From CAVRAZ01 sp963719135 (lineage in GTDB: Bacteria; Pseudomonadota; Gammaproteobacteria; DSM-19610): a stretch of 64,000 bases of DNA. A program made the position numbers and the translations under genes. The stretch lies in NCBI GenBank assembly GCA_963719135.1, contig CAVRAZ010000013.1:168455-232454 (forward strand). The letters run 5' to 3'. The notes below the pieces were generated by a model that saw only the letters and a list, made by a program, of their open reading frames with translations, searched no databases and was not told the DNA's origin. Shown piece after piece: positions 8,684 through 17,418 of this stretch. Each line of letters starts with the position of its first letter. Position 1 is the stretch's first letter.

Positions 8684-10996
8684 CTAGAAGTCCAGACGGT
8701 AACCGAGCGAAAAGAAGTACGACGACGTCTTCTCGGAGCCGCTCGACAATTCACGGTCCGACCACTCGCCGCCCAGGTCGAACTCGAAATGGTGAGCCTT
8801 GCGCCAGCGGTAGTCCGTTCTGAATTCTGGCGCGAAGATCCACTGCTTGCTGTTGTCGCTGGCGTTGATCCGATAGTCCACCCGGGCGCGCGGATTGACG
8901 CGCCAGTCATTGGTAATCGGATAGCGGGTGTTGACCGACAGCGTGGTGGTATCTGCCGATTGTGCGTCAGAGTAGCGCAGCCCAAGTATACTGATGTCAG
9001 CGGACGTAATCAGACTGCTGCCAATGATCTGCGCATTGTAAAAGAATTCGAAGCCGGTGCCGGGGGTCGCGAGGCCGTCGTCGATGCCGTCGCCGTTCAA
9101 GTCACCGGAATTCTGGGTGTCGGACAGCTTGGAGACGGTTACGTCGCCGTCGAGTTGCAGCTTGTCGCTGAACGGGTGGGAGGCGCCGAGTGTGACGCCG
9201 GTGTTTTCCGCGGTGCGATCCTGCGCCAGTTGGCGTATCTGGTTCTCCGAGAACAGGTCGTTGAGATCGCTCAACGTATCCACCGGCTGGCCCTGTAGTG
9301 CATTGGTGGTTGTCAGGATCGGGCTGTTGCGGTAATCGACGGATGCATTGATCGTGGTCTTGTTCTCCAGGCGCCAGGTGCCCAGAAAGATGAAGGTATT
9401 CAGCGATGCGTAGGAAACGTCATAGTCGACGAAAGTCAGCATCGAGCGATCCGGCTCGAAGTAGCGGGCTTCGCCGCCGACGGCGCGCCGGTCGAGCATT
9501 CCATCCGCTATCTGTTCGATCAGAAAGACATTGAAGTCCCAGGCGTCGGTCAAAGGCCCGATATCGGCGCTCACGCCGTACAGATAGCGGTCGGTTTTTA
9601 CCTGAGCGCGCGTCGATTGCACCGGGAACCCGGCAATCGTGTTCAGCGTCAGCCAGTCCGCTGCCTTGTAACCCAGCACCAGGCCATCGAGGCTGCCCAG
9701 GGCGCCATCGCGGTTGTGGGACTGGCGGCCGAGCTTCATTGACAGGCCGTAGCGCTTGTCCAGCGCCTCGACATACAGGCTGCTCACGCTGGACAAGTCG
9801 CCGCCGCCGTTGTCGAGGAAATCGTGCAGATAAGACCCGGTGAAGCGCGCCTGGACATCGGAACCGTCGGTGCGCCGCCGCGCGGTAATGTCCAGGTCAT
9901 TGGAGAGGGATGACTGGGTGACCGGATGCACGACTCCATCCGAGGTGTCCTCGTCACGGCGATAATAGAGCGACAGGCCGCCGTAAACATCCCAGGGCGA
10001 CGGCGTGCTGCGCGGCTCGTTGCCGGCGAGGCGCGGCTGGATTTCGTCGGTGAGCGTCGTCAGTCCAACGAGACGCTGGTGCACGCGGTCGTGGCCCTCA
10101 CCTTGCGGGTAGAGTTTCAGGTACTCCTCGTAAAGTTTTGTTGCGTGAGCGTTCTGCCCGTTCTTTTCGCGCGCGACGCCCAGAAATTCCAGCGCGTCCT
10201 GACTGTAGGCGTGGGTTGGGTATTCCAGCACCTTGGTGTACAACTGAATGGCTCGCGCATGGTCGTTGCGCGCCACCGCCTGACGTGCCTCTTCCATCAG
10301 CGCTTCGATGCGGTCATCTGGAACCGGCGGTCTGGTGGGTGCCAAATTCACCGGCACGGGTTGCGGCGCCGGTTTGGATGCAGACCGCGGCGTGAGCTGC
10401 GCGACCGCCACTGCGGCGGGCGCGGCATGCTTCTTTCGAGCCTTGCGTTCCATGGATTCGCGCCGGGCGTTGAAGGCTTCGTCGGCGGACGCCACGCCGA
10501 TCCACGAACCGGGAAAACCGGGTTTTACCAGCGCCAGCAGTTTGGCAGCGGCTTGCTTGTCCGGGAAGAAGCCGACACGCAACCGGTTCCACACCTTGTC
10601 GTCGAGCGTGATGCTGGTCGTGTAGACGATAAATTCCTCGCCCGTTGCGTTGTCGATGATTTCGGGAATGTCGATATGCCGGACCGACAACGTCAGATTG
10701 ATGACATATTCCGACTTGGCGCCAGCGGGTGGCAACGCATCGGCGGCAGCCGTCTCGGGTGCCGGCGTGGCCCCGGTCCCCACCGGGTCGATGACGCCGG
10801 CCGGCGACGTAGCCGGACAGGTTGCGGAAAGCAGGCAGAGCAGGCAGGTAATCAGGTACATAGCCGGCCGGAAGCGCCGGAACACAGGGGATGAGTTCAA
10901 CGGGAAAGCACGCGACCGGTCGTTCCGCCGCGCTGTTCGCGGGTTTAAATCAGGATGGTGTGCAACCGCTGGTGTCCCGGATCGCTGACTATCCAT
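8684..10996 (-). CDS. outer-membrane beta-barrel protein with SPOR and TPR domains (candidate conduit of the multihaem operon)
   Basis: 770 residues. Start at 10996 is supported by GAGGGGAAGG upstream. After a 45-residue basic leader comes a hydrophobic export segment (YLITCLLCLLSATC). A SPOR-like domain follows at about 95-170 (WNRLRVGFFPDKQAAAKLL, PGSWIGVAS), then a Pro/Ala linker, one or two TPRs (about 225-300, AIQLYTKVLEYP, KLYEEYLKLYPQG) and a roughly 440-residue region of alternating amphipathic strands ending in LGYRLDF, a C-terminal aromatic typical of BAM-assembled barrels. It has no CXXCH. Last gene of the cytochrome operon, 13 bp after the previous one. TPR-plus-barrel proteins also export polysaccharide, so that is the alternative role. 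Confidence 0.8.
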   Translation of the reverse strand: MDSQRSGTPAVAHHPDLNPRTARRNDRSRAFPLNSSPVFRRFRPAMYLITCLLCLLSATCPATSPAGVIDPVGTGATPAPETAAADALPPAGAKSEYVINLTLSVRHIDIPEIIDNATGEEFIVYTTSITLDDKVWNRLRVGFFPDKQAAAKLLALVKPGFPGSWIGVASADEAFNARRESMERKARKKHAAPAAVAVAQLTPRSASKPAPQPVPVNLAPTRPPVPDDRIEALMEEARQAVARNDHARAIQLYTKVLEYPTHAYSQDALEFLGVAREKNGQNAHATKLYEEYLKLYPQGEGHDRVHQRLVGLTTLTDEIQPRLAGNEPRSTPSPWDVYGGLSLYYRRDEDTSDGVVHPVTQSSLSNDLDITARRRTDGSDVQARFTGSYLHDFLDNGGGDLSSVSSLYVEALDKRYGLSMKLGRQSHNRDGALGSLDGLVLGYKAADWLTLNTIAGFPVQSTRAQVKTDRYLYGVSADIGPLTDAWDFNVFLIEQIADGMLDRRAVGGEARYFEPDRSMLTFVDYDVSYASLNTFIFLGTWRLENKTTINASVDYRNSPILTTTNALQGQPVDTLSDLNDLFSENQIRQLAQDRTAENTGVTLGASHPFSDKLQLDGDVTVSKLSDTQNSGDLNGDGIDDGLATPGTGFEFFYNAQIIGSSLITSADISILGLRYSDAQSADTTTLSVNTRYPITNDWRVNPRARVDYRINASDNSKQWIFAPEFRTDYRWRKAHHFEFDLGGEWSDRELSSGSEKTSSYFFSLGYRLDF

Positions 10997-11009
10997 GTAT
11001 GCCTTCCCC

Positions 11010-11555
11010 TCAATCCCTGGAGCCTGCGGATTCGAACGAAAGAATCTTGACGTAAACGCCGGTAAAGTCCGGGTCTGCGGTCACTTCGTAGGTTACCGGC
11101 ACGCTGAAGCGCAGCGTGGTGTACACGTCCTGGTCGATGTCGCCTTCGTAGTCCACCTCGTCGAGCTTGACCACTTCGCCGTAGCGCGGCACCACCGCTT
11201 CACGTTTGTAGACCGCGTCGCGGTCCGAGTCAGGGATCTGCACCGGCCGAAAACGGATGCGGAGTTCCCTGCCGCCGTCAGCCGGAAAGTGCGAAAGATA
11301 TTGAAGTCGAAAAGGGAAATGGATATCGACAACGGCCGACTCGTCGGTCAGGACGATGCGAACGTCGTCCAGCATCCGGTCGCGCGCGGGCTGTGCGGTT
11401 GTGACGTGGGCGGCGAACATGACGCCTGCGGCTATCAGCAGCAGCGAAACGGCAACGGCGGCCGAATTTCCGCCGATGCTCAAGCCGAACTTCGGGTGGC
11501 GATCGGCTGTGCCTGCCGGGTTACGGGCAGGATTGTCCATGGGTTCCTTGCTCAT
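11010..11555 (-). CDS. membrane-anchored periplasmic protein of the multihaem operon, unknown function
   Basis: 181 residues from ATG 11555 with GGAAAA upstream. The longer open frame to 12302 reads the cytochrome gene out of frame and is rejected. A cytoplasmic head (1-32), one membrane span (about 33-52, AVAVSLLLIAAGVMFAAHV) and a periplasmic domain rich in beta strands (DDVRIVLTDESAVVDIHFP, LRIRFRPVQIP, TTLRFSVPVTYEV) can be seen. The domain resembles AMIN-like or secretin-associated folds but I cannot assign it. Located 28 bp after the 30-haem cytochrome and 13 bp before the barrel gene, so a linker or assembly role is plausible. Confidence 0.75.
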   Translation of the reverse strand: MSKEPMDNPARNPAGTADRHPKFGLSIGGNSAAVAVSLLLIAAGVMFAAHVTTAQPARDRMLDDVRIVLTDESAVVDIHFPFRLQYLSHFPADGGRELRIRFRPVQIPDSDRDAVYKREAVVPRYGEVVKLDEVDYEGDIDQDVYTTLRFSVPVTYEVTADPDFTGVYVKILSFESAGSRD

Positions 11556-11583
11556 TGTTTTCCGTCGGCGGTGAGAGACTCCG

Positions 11584-13824
11584 TCATTTACTGAAACTCC
11601 GGTCGGATGCGCGATGGCACCCGCTGCGCCCGCAGTCGCGGTTGTCGCTAACCGTTCGGTTGTTATGCGCGCCTTGCCGGTAATCGTTGGCGTGACAGCC
11701 GGCGCAGTCCGGTTCATACGTCGGCGTATCCCAAACCACGACTTCGGCGTTGCTCTTGTGGCACTGCACGCAGGTCGGATTGGCGCGGTGATCTCCCGGG
11801 TAGACGGCTGAGTTATGGCGGAACGTGAGCGGTGTCCAACCCGTGGTCGAATGGCAGTAGTCACACTGGCGGCTGGTCTGGAAGTGGCCGCTCGACTTGC
11901 CGGTCGCCTGCGACCCGTTGTGGCACGTTGAGCACGAACCCGAGACGTTGTCGTGGTTGAAGTTCGCGGGAACCCAGGCGTTTGCCGTGTGGCACGAATC
12001 ACAGGACGCGCTGGTCTGAATGTGGTTGCCGGGCTTGCCGGTGGCGGTCGACCCATTGTGACAACTGCTGCAGGTGCCGGCGGCCAGGTTACTGTGGTCA
12101 AACACGGCGCCCTGCCAGGTTGTGGTCGTATGGCAGTCGTCGCAGTTGTTGCTGCTCTGGATATGGCTGGTATTCTTGCCCGTAGCCGTGCTGCCGTTGT
12201 GGCAGGAATAGCAGGTCCCGATAACGTCAGCGTGATCCACCCGCATGACCGGCGTCCAGGCGGTGTTTCGGTGGCAGTCCTCGCACAGGTTATTGGTCGC
12301 AACGTGCGTTGGGTTCTTTCCGGTCGCTTTCGCCCCGTTGTGGCAGGTCGAACAGCTTCCCTGTGCTTCGCTGTGGTCGAAGTTCGCCGGCGTCCAGGCG
12401 TTGGTTGTATGGCAACTGTCGCAGTTGTTGGAAGTCGAGAGGTGCACGCCGTTCTTGCCGGTGGCCGTCGAACCGTTGTGGCAGGAGAAACAGGTTCCGT
12501 TGACGTCCGAGTGGTCGACGCGGATTACCGGTGTCCACGCGGTGTTGCGGTGGCAATCCTCGCAGCGGTTGCTGGTGGAGATGTGCGTGCTGTTCTTGCC
12601 GGTGGCCGTCGAGCCGTTGTGGCAGCTCGCGCAATTTGCGGCGACACCGCTGTGATCGAAATTCGCCGGCACCCAGGCGTTCGTGCTGTGACAATCACTG
12701 CACGTATTGCTGCTCTGAACGTGTGTTGGCGTTTTCCCGGTAGCCGTGCTGCCGTTGTGACAGGAGTAACAGGTTCCCTGGACATCGGCGTGGTCGACCG
12801 ACTTCACCGGTGTCCAGGCGGTATTGCGATGACAGTCCTCGCACACATTGGTGGTGTTAATGTGGCCGGTATTCCTGCCCGTTGCCGTGGTTCCGTCATG
12901 ACAGCCGGAACAGTTCGATGAGATTCCGGCGTGATCAAAGTTGGCCGGCGTCCAGGCGTTGGTCGTATGGCAGGTGTCGCAGGAGGCCGTTGTCTGCAGA
13001 TGGGTTGAAGACTTGCCCGTCGCGGTTGCGCCATTGTGACAGGACGCACAAGTACCCGTTATGTCCGCGTGATCGACCTTGACGGCGGGTGACCACGCAG
13101 TGTCGCGGTGACAGTCCTCGCACTGATTGTTCGTGCTGATATGTCGATCGTTCTTGCCACTGGCGGTCGAACCGTTATGGCAGCTCACGCAGTTCGTGAC
13201 GCCTGCGGGATGGGTGAATGTCGCACCTTGCCAGCGACTGGTGGTGTGGCAGTCATCGCAACTGCTGCTGGACGCGACGTGCGTCGGCGATTTTCCGGTC
13301 GCAATTGATCCGTCGTGGCAACTGAAGCAGCGGCCGGCCGCGTCCGCCGGGTGTGTGAATTTTGCCGCGGCCCACGCAGTGGTGTTGTGGCAGGCCTCGC
13401 AGTTGTTGTCGCTGGCAATATGGTTGGCCGTCTTGCCGGTGGCGGTCTGGCCGTTGTGGCACGTACCGCAGGAGCCGATGACCATGTCGTGATCGACTTT
13501 GGTCACGCGCAGCCAGGTGTCTGTCGTGTGGCAGGCTTCACAGGCGTCGCTCGACGGAATGTGGTTGGCGCTCTTGGCTTCGGCAGTCGAGGCCACGGAG
13601 GCGCTCGAGTGACAGGCCACGCAGCGTCGCGGTATGCCCTTGAAAATGCCGCCGGTGTGGCAGGCGCCGCATTCCGCTTTCTCGTGCGCACCGGTTAGGG
13701 CGAACCCGGTCGAGAGATGGTCGAAAGGCGCGTTGTTGGCCGCTGCCTCGGTCGGGAGACTGGTCAACAGGCCGATCAGCAGGCAGCCCGCCTCAATGAG
13801 GGTTCTGAAGCTTAGCTGTTTCAT
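11584..13824 (-). CDS. giant c-type cytochrome with 29 CXXCH plus one CX4CH motif (about 30 haems)
   Basis: About 746 residues from ATG 13824; ATG 13836 is an alternative. A signal peptide (KQLSFRTLIEAGCLLIGLL, cleavage near TEAAA) directs export. I count 29 CXXCH motifs and a final CGRSGCH. Most sit in a 44-residue unit, two haems each, alternating between a CEDCHRNTAWTP type and a CDxCHTTNAWTPANFDH type, separated by CxxCHNGSTATGK segments. His residues between motifs (VDH, FDH) can serve as distal ligands. Such a chain should form a periplasmic or cell-surface electron wire. Maturation requires Ccm, encoded nearby. It follows the 21-haem gene by about 15-25 bp. Confidence 0.93.
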   Translation of the reverse strand: MKQLSFRTLIEAGCLLIGLLTSLPTEAAANNAPFDHLSTGFALTGAHEKAECGACHTGGIFKGIPRRCVACHSSASVASTAEAKSANHIPSSDACEACHTTDTWLRVTKVDHDMVIGSCGTCHNGQTATGKTANHIASDNNCEACHNTTAWAAAKFTHPADAAGRCFSCHDGSIATGKSPTHVASSSSCDDCHTTSRWQGATFTHPAGVTNCVSCHNGSTASGKNDRHISTNNQCEDCHRDTAWSPAVKVDHADITGTCASCHNGATATGKSSTHLQTTASCDTCHTTNAWTPANFDHAGISSNCSGCHDGTTATGRNTGHINTTNVCEDCHRNTAWTPVKSVDHADVQGTCYSCHNGSTATGKTPTHVQSSNTCSDCHSTNAWVPANFDHSGVAANCASCHNGSTATGKNSTHISTSNRCEDCHRNTAWTPVIRVDHSDVNGTCFSCHNGSTATGKNGVHLSTSNNCDSCHTTNAWTPANFDHSEAQGSCSTCHNGAKATGKNPTHVATNNLCEDCHRNTAWTPVMRVDHADVIGTCYSCHNGSTATGKNTSHIQSSNNCDDCHTTTTWQGAVFDHSNLAAGTCSSCHNGSTATGKPGNHIQTSASCDSCHTANAWVPANFNHDNVSGSCSTCHNGSQATGKSSGHFQTSRQCDYCHSTTGWTPLTFRHNSAVYPGDHRANPTCVQCHKSNAEVVVWDTPTYEPDCAGCHANDYRQGAHNNRTVSDNRDCGRSGCHRASDRSFSK

Positions 13825-13849
13825 GGCGATCACCATCGCGTGACCGTCT

Positions 13850-15424
13850 CTAGCGGTCGATCTGTACGTTCGAGAATGAATCGCTGACATGGCAGCGTTC
13901 GCAGTTGCGTCCAAAGCGCCCATGGTGACTATCGTCCTGTTCATGACAGGCATTGCAGTTCGAGGACTGCGTGACTTGGTCTTTCATGGGCGCCGTGTGA
14001 CAACTCTTGCAGTGCAGATTCTTATGGGCGCCGTCGAGAGCAAAATCCGTCTCGGTATCATGGTCGAAGCGCCAGAGGCACCAGTCATTCGGGTTATGGC
14101 ACCGGTCGCAGGCGGTGCCGAGGGTTTGTTGGTGTTCGTCGTCCTGCTTGTGGCAGCTGTAGCACGCCGTGGCGGCGTGCTTGAATGCGGAAGACAAGTG
14201 ACATTCCTCGCAGGGCGCGGTGGCGTGCATGCCGATCAGCGGGAATCGCGTCAGATCGTGGTCGAAGGCCACTTTTTGCGACCAGCCTTGTTCCTGGTGG
14301 CAGCGTTCGCACTGGTCGCCTTCCTGACCTTTGTGCACGTCGTCCGGTCGATGGCAGGCAGCACATCTGGTCGACAGATTCTCGCTCGCGAGTTCGCCGC
14401 GATGGCAGCTGGAACATTCGAGGTCGTGGTGTTTCCCGCGCAATGCGAACTTGGTTTCCCTGTCGTGATCGAATGTGACCTTGGCCCAGCCGGATTCAGC
14501 GTGGCATGACTGGCACTTGCGGCCGTTTCGGCCCTGGTGGCGGTCATCGTTCCGGTGACAGCCATAGCAGTCCCTGGGCGGCTTCTTCTTCTCAACGGGA
14601 TCGCGGTGACAGGATTCGCACTCGGTCTTGGCGTGCGCGCCTTTGAGTGCAAACTCGGTATCGCGGTCGTGGTCGAATTTCGACTCGTCCCATTTCCGCG
14701 GCGTGTGGCAGTCGTCGCATTTGTCGCCATTGCGTCCGTTGTGCTTGGCATCAAGCGAATGGCAGGATTTGCAGTCGCTCGCTATATCCTTGTATCGCTC
14801 GCTAACGTGACAGCTGTGACACTCAACGTCTGTGTGTTTTCCTTGCAGCGGAAAATCGGTCTTGTCGTGGTCGAATTCGAACTTGCCCCAGCCTTTCGGC
14901 GTGTGACAGCGATCGCAACGCTTGCCGAGACTGCCATTGTGTGGGTCGTGCTGCATGTGGCAGTCGTAACACTGACCGGGTGCCTCTGAGTACTTCTTGG
15001 CCGGCTTATGGCATCCGTCGCAGACGAGCCCGCGGTGCGCACCGTCGAGGGTGAGGTCGGTCAGGCCGTGGTCGAATGTCGCGCGATTGAAGGGAAGGAT
15101 ATCGGCATCCCGTCCGAGGTGCTCGCTGTGGCATGACCTGCACTCGGCGTTCCGAATGGCGGTATCTCTGGCGTGATAACCCTGGTTCGACCGAATGTCC
15201 CGTGCAACGTCTTTGTGACAGTCGAGGCACAGGTCAATCTGGGTGGCCTTGCTGAAGCGCGAATGGCACTTGGCGCAATGCGCTTCCCATTTGACGTGTC
15301 CCTGAATGACTTTACCGGGCAGAAACAGGGTCTCGATGTTGGCTGCACGGGCAGGAGCAATCAACATGGCAAGGCCCGCCAGGATCCAGACCCGTTCGCC
15401 CAATGTGCGCAGAACCCTTGCCAT
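13850..15424 (-). CDS. periplasmic multihaem cytochrome c with 21 CXXCH motifs
   Basis: 524 residues with signal peptide (VWILAGLAMLIAPARA, cleavage before NIETL). I count 21 CXXCH motifs. They fall in a three-haem module of about 75 residues with the pattern CxxCH-x5-W-x4-FDHD-x2-T-x-F-x-L-x-G-x-H-x4-CxxCH, then CxxCH followed by DD-x-H-x-GR-x-G. This resembles the cytochrome c3/NapC-associated superfamily repeats more than the OmcS type. It probably receives electrons from the membrane cytochrome encoded 12 bp upstream and passes them to the 30-haem protein encoded just downstream. Confidence 0.93.
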   Translation of the reverse strand: MARVLRTLGERVWILAGLAMLIAPARAANIETLFLPGKVIQGHVKWEAHCAKCHSRFSKATQIDLCLDCHKDVARDIRSNQGYHARDTAIRNAECRSCHSEHLGRDADILPFNRATFDHGLTDLTLDGAHRGLVCDGCHKPAKKYSEAPGQCYDCHMQHDPHNGSLGKRCDRCHTPKGWGKFEFDHDKTDFPLQGKHTDVECHSCHVSERYKDIASDCKSCHSLDAKHNGRNGDKCDDCHTPRKWDESKFDHDRDTEFALKGAHAKTECESCHRDPVEKKKPPRDCYGCHRNDDRHQGRNGRKCQSCHAESGWAKVTFDHDRETKFALRGKHHDLECSSCHRGELASENLSTRCAACHRPDDVHKGQEGDQCERCHQEQGWSQKVAFDHDLTRFPLIGMHATAPCEECHLSSAFKHAATACYSCHKQDDEHQQTLGTACDRCHNPNDWCLWRFDHDTETDFALDGAHKNLHCKSCHTAPMKDQVTQSSNCNACHEQDDSHHGRFGRNCERCHVSDSFSNVQIDR

Positions 15425-15436
15425 TGCGCGCCGTGT

Positions 15437-16396
15437 TCAGTACATGTGGATGGTGAACACATGGACGAACCCCGAGATCAGCAGCATCAGGAACAACGGG
15501 AAGTGCAGCAGGTGCCAGATGCCGAACAAACGCTCGTAGAAGTGGAATTCGGCGACCTTGCGTATGCTCGCTAGGTGGGCGCCGATGAAGCGGGCGATGG
15601 CTTGCGCCGACGGTCGTCCAAGGGTATCGCCAATGCCCTGCAGCAACCGTGGATCGAGGAGAAGAAGCACGCGGAAGTGCCAGTAGGTGATCCAGGTCCG
15701 TATGCCCAGAGAACAAGCCAGCCAGACGCCCGCCAACAGATTGTGGCACTGGCGATCAACACGCCGTTCGAACGATTCCAGCCGGCGGAGAAGTGATTCG
15801 GGCAGATGCAGGTCATTCGACAGCAAAGCCTTCAGCTCTGCGGAATGCCGCTTCAGTTCCTCAAGTGTTGCCTTGCGGCCGTACAGCCCATGATGAATGC
15901 GAATGTAGATGTAGCGCCCAACGAGGCCACTGGTCGCCACCGCGAGCATGCAGAACATTGCGACATTGCTGTTCAGCGAACCCAATCGGAATCCACTGTG
16001 AAAAAGGATACAGACCGGGCCGACGACGCCGAACAGCATGTGTGTGCGGAACCAGTACTTGACGGGGCCTAGGCGACGCATGAACCGGGCGTGCTTTCTG
16101 AGCGGGTACGGCAGTAGAAGCAGCATCAGCACGCCGCCGATGATGCCCAGCGCGTAACCGGCGCCGGATTCCGGGGTCAATGGCTGCTCCATCCGGTTCT
16201 GCCATCCGAGGTAGACCAGAAACATCACCAGCAGGCAGGCGATCAACACCAGCATGCCGGCAAGCCGGGGTCGGTAGGCCACCAGCAGGTTGTTGAGTCG
16301 GCGCTGGCGGCGGCTGGGTGACGCGGTACTGGCGCCAGCCTTGCAGGGTTGGACGTTGGGCACGGCGTCAATCGCCAGTTCGGTGCTCGAGGACAT
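15437..16396 (-). CDS. cytochrome-b-like integral membrane protein of the multihaem operon
   Basis: 319 residues. Five or six membrane spans: about 46-66 (LVLIACLLVMFLVYLGW), 80-98, 117-138, 146-164, one near 225-245, and a last at 285-312. Histidines face the membrane in THMLFGVVGPVCILFHSGF and in WHLLHFPLFLMLLISGFVH plus a terminal HVFTIHMY, suggesting bis-His haem b. A soluble helical insert (about 170-220) lies between spans. It looks like ferric-reductase/cytochrome-b-type quinol or electron-transfer subunits. As the only polytopic protein of the operon it is the likely inner-membrane entry point. Confidence 0.75.
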   Translation of the reverse strand: MSSSTELAIDAVPNVQPCKAGASTASPSRRQRRLNNLLVAYRPRLAGMLVLIACLLVMFLVYLGWQNRMEQPLTPESGAGYALGIIGGVLMLLLLPYPLRKHARFMRRLGPVKYWFRTHMLFGVVGPVCILFHSGFRLGSLNSNVAMFCMLAVATSGLVGRYIYIRIHHGLYGRKATLEELKRHSAELKALLSNDLHLPESLLRRLESFERRVDRQCHNLLAGVWLACSLGIRTWITYWHFRVLLLLDPRLLQGIGDTLGRPSAQAIARFIGAHLASIRKVAEFHFYERLFGIWHLLHFPLFLMLLISGFVHVFTIHMY

Positions 16397-16446
16397 AGAT
16401 CGTGTCGGTTGTTGTCGGTTTTGTCTGTGTCGCGATGCGAGGGGTG

Positions 16447-16797
16447 TTATCGAACACCTGACGCGGCCGCCTTCGCATAGACTTCCCGGGCTTTTTCCCG
16501 TTGGTTCCGGTACTCGTAGGACCTTGCAAGCAGCCGCCTCCCCCCAGGATTGTCGGGCGCGCGCTCTAATCGGTGCGCCAGTCGGCCGGCCAGTTCCCGC
16601 ACGGAACCGGCGCGCGGTTGTGCGGGTGGCTGATCCCCGGGGACAATTGATTCCAGTGTCTCGTCGGGGGATTGCCAGGCATGGGTCGAAGTCGCTGGCC
16701 GCATAGCAAGGTGCAGACCCGCCATCGCGACGGCCAACAATGAAGCTATTACCCAGGAACGCCCGCGACGCAATTCAGCGCTGGTTTTCGAAATCAC
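16447..16797 (-). CDS. membrane-anchored TPR-like protein, first gene of the multihaem operon
   Basis: About 116 residues from GTG 16797, chosen because GGGAG lies 7 bases upstream; ATG 16827 is an alternative without a ribosome binding site. One membrane span near the N-terminus (SWVIASLLAVAMAGLHLAM), a variable linker, then a single TPR-like helix pair (RLERAPDNPGGRRLLARS, EKAREVYAKAAASG). The arrangement recalls the C-terminal part of CcmI, which presents apocytochromes for haem attachment, so it may be a dedicated apocytochrome chaperone. That role is inference from context only. Confidence 0.6.
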   Translation of the reverse strand: MISKTSAELRRGRSWVIASLLAVAMAGLHLAMRPATSTHAWQSPDETLESIVPGDQPPAQPRAGSVRELAGRLAHRLERAPDNPGGRRLLARSYEYRNQREKAREVYAKAAASGVR

Positions 16798-16896
16798 TTC
16801 TTGGCTCCCGTCCCGAACGATGTTCATTTTGGTTGGGGTGCACGGCCAACGTCTGGCGTGAAGACCGCGGGAAGCCCTTTGTTCGAGCGCCACGCG

Positions 16897-16911
16897 GCAA
16901 GAATCGAGCCA
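16897..16911 (-). promoter_or_regulatory. candidate sigma54 promoter for the multihaem operon
   Basis: Read on the minus strand the site is TGGCTCGATTCTTGC. It has the GG-N10-GC core and the TGGC and TTGC ends of the sigma54 consensus TGGCAYRN4TTGC, with one mismatch (T for A). It lies about 100 bp upstream of the first gene start at 16797. A match with one mismatch will occur by chance a few times in a window this size, so position is the main support. Confidence 0.35.
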
Positions 16912-17403
16912 CCAACGCAAAGCGGCCGTCAGGACAGATCTCGACAGGGAAAATCCGGCTGCAGATCGACGCCAGGACGGGAAATTCCGTCGCAATCAAA
17001 CGACGAGCTAGGACGAATCCCCGCAACGTAATCAGATTAAAGAATAAGCAAAGCATATGGATACGGAGAATCTCGTAGGTACTATCCGGATGACGCCATG
17101 AGTCTGCCAATCTCTGGTGTTGAGCGGATTTCGCCGGTAAATCATCACCCGCTGACGCCCACAGATCGCCAGAGGTAGCGGCACTGTAGTTGGGACATAA
17201 TTCCCTAAATGCGGCGCGCGTCTCATTTTTGTGAAATGGTCGGCGTTCAAATAGCCGGCACGCGGCACCACCCGGCGGAGAGCACTGCGCGGGCAAGGAC
17301 GGGGTTGTCTTCAACGTGCGACTCGGTAAATCCTGGCGCTGCCGTAAGCCCCTTCTCACGACCTCGTGGGCCACGCGAACCGGGGTAAACACATCGATTG
17401 CCG

Positions 17404-17418
17404 TGGCATGGCACTTGC
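17404..17418 (+). promoter_or_regulatory. candidate sigma54 promoter for the ferredoxin-flavoprotein gene
   Basis: TGGCATGGCACTTGC matches the -24/-12 consensus TGGCAYRN4TTGC at every specified base, with GG-N10-GC spacing. The gene it would drive starts 159 bp downstream, giving a leader of about 145 nt. A sigma54-type activator gene lies at 28282 in the same window. Confidence 0.45.

Noticed and set aside
11556..12302. Upstream extension of the 181-residue protein to 430 residues
   Set aside because: The added part reads the 30-haem cytochrome gene out of frame and is Thr/Arg/Ala low complexity. ATG 11555 has a binding site.
11584..13824. Regular DNA repeats resembling a CRISPR array
   Set aside because: The repeats are codon-phased, imperfect and encode haem-binding units; there are no uniform spacers or cas genes.
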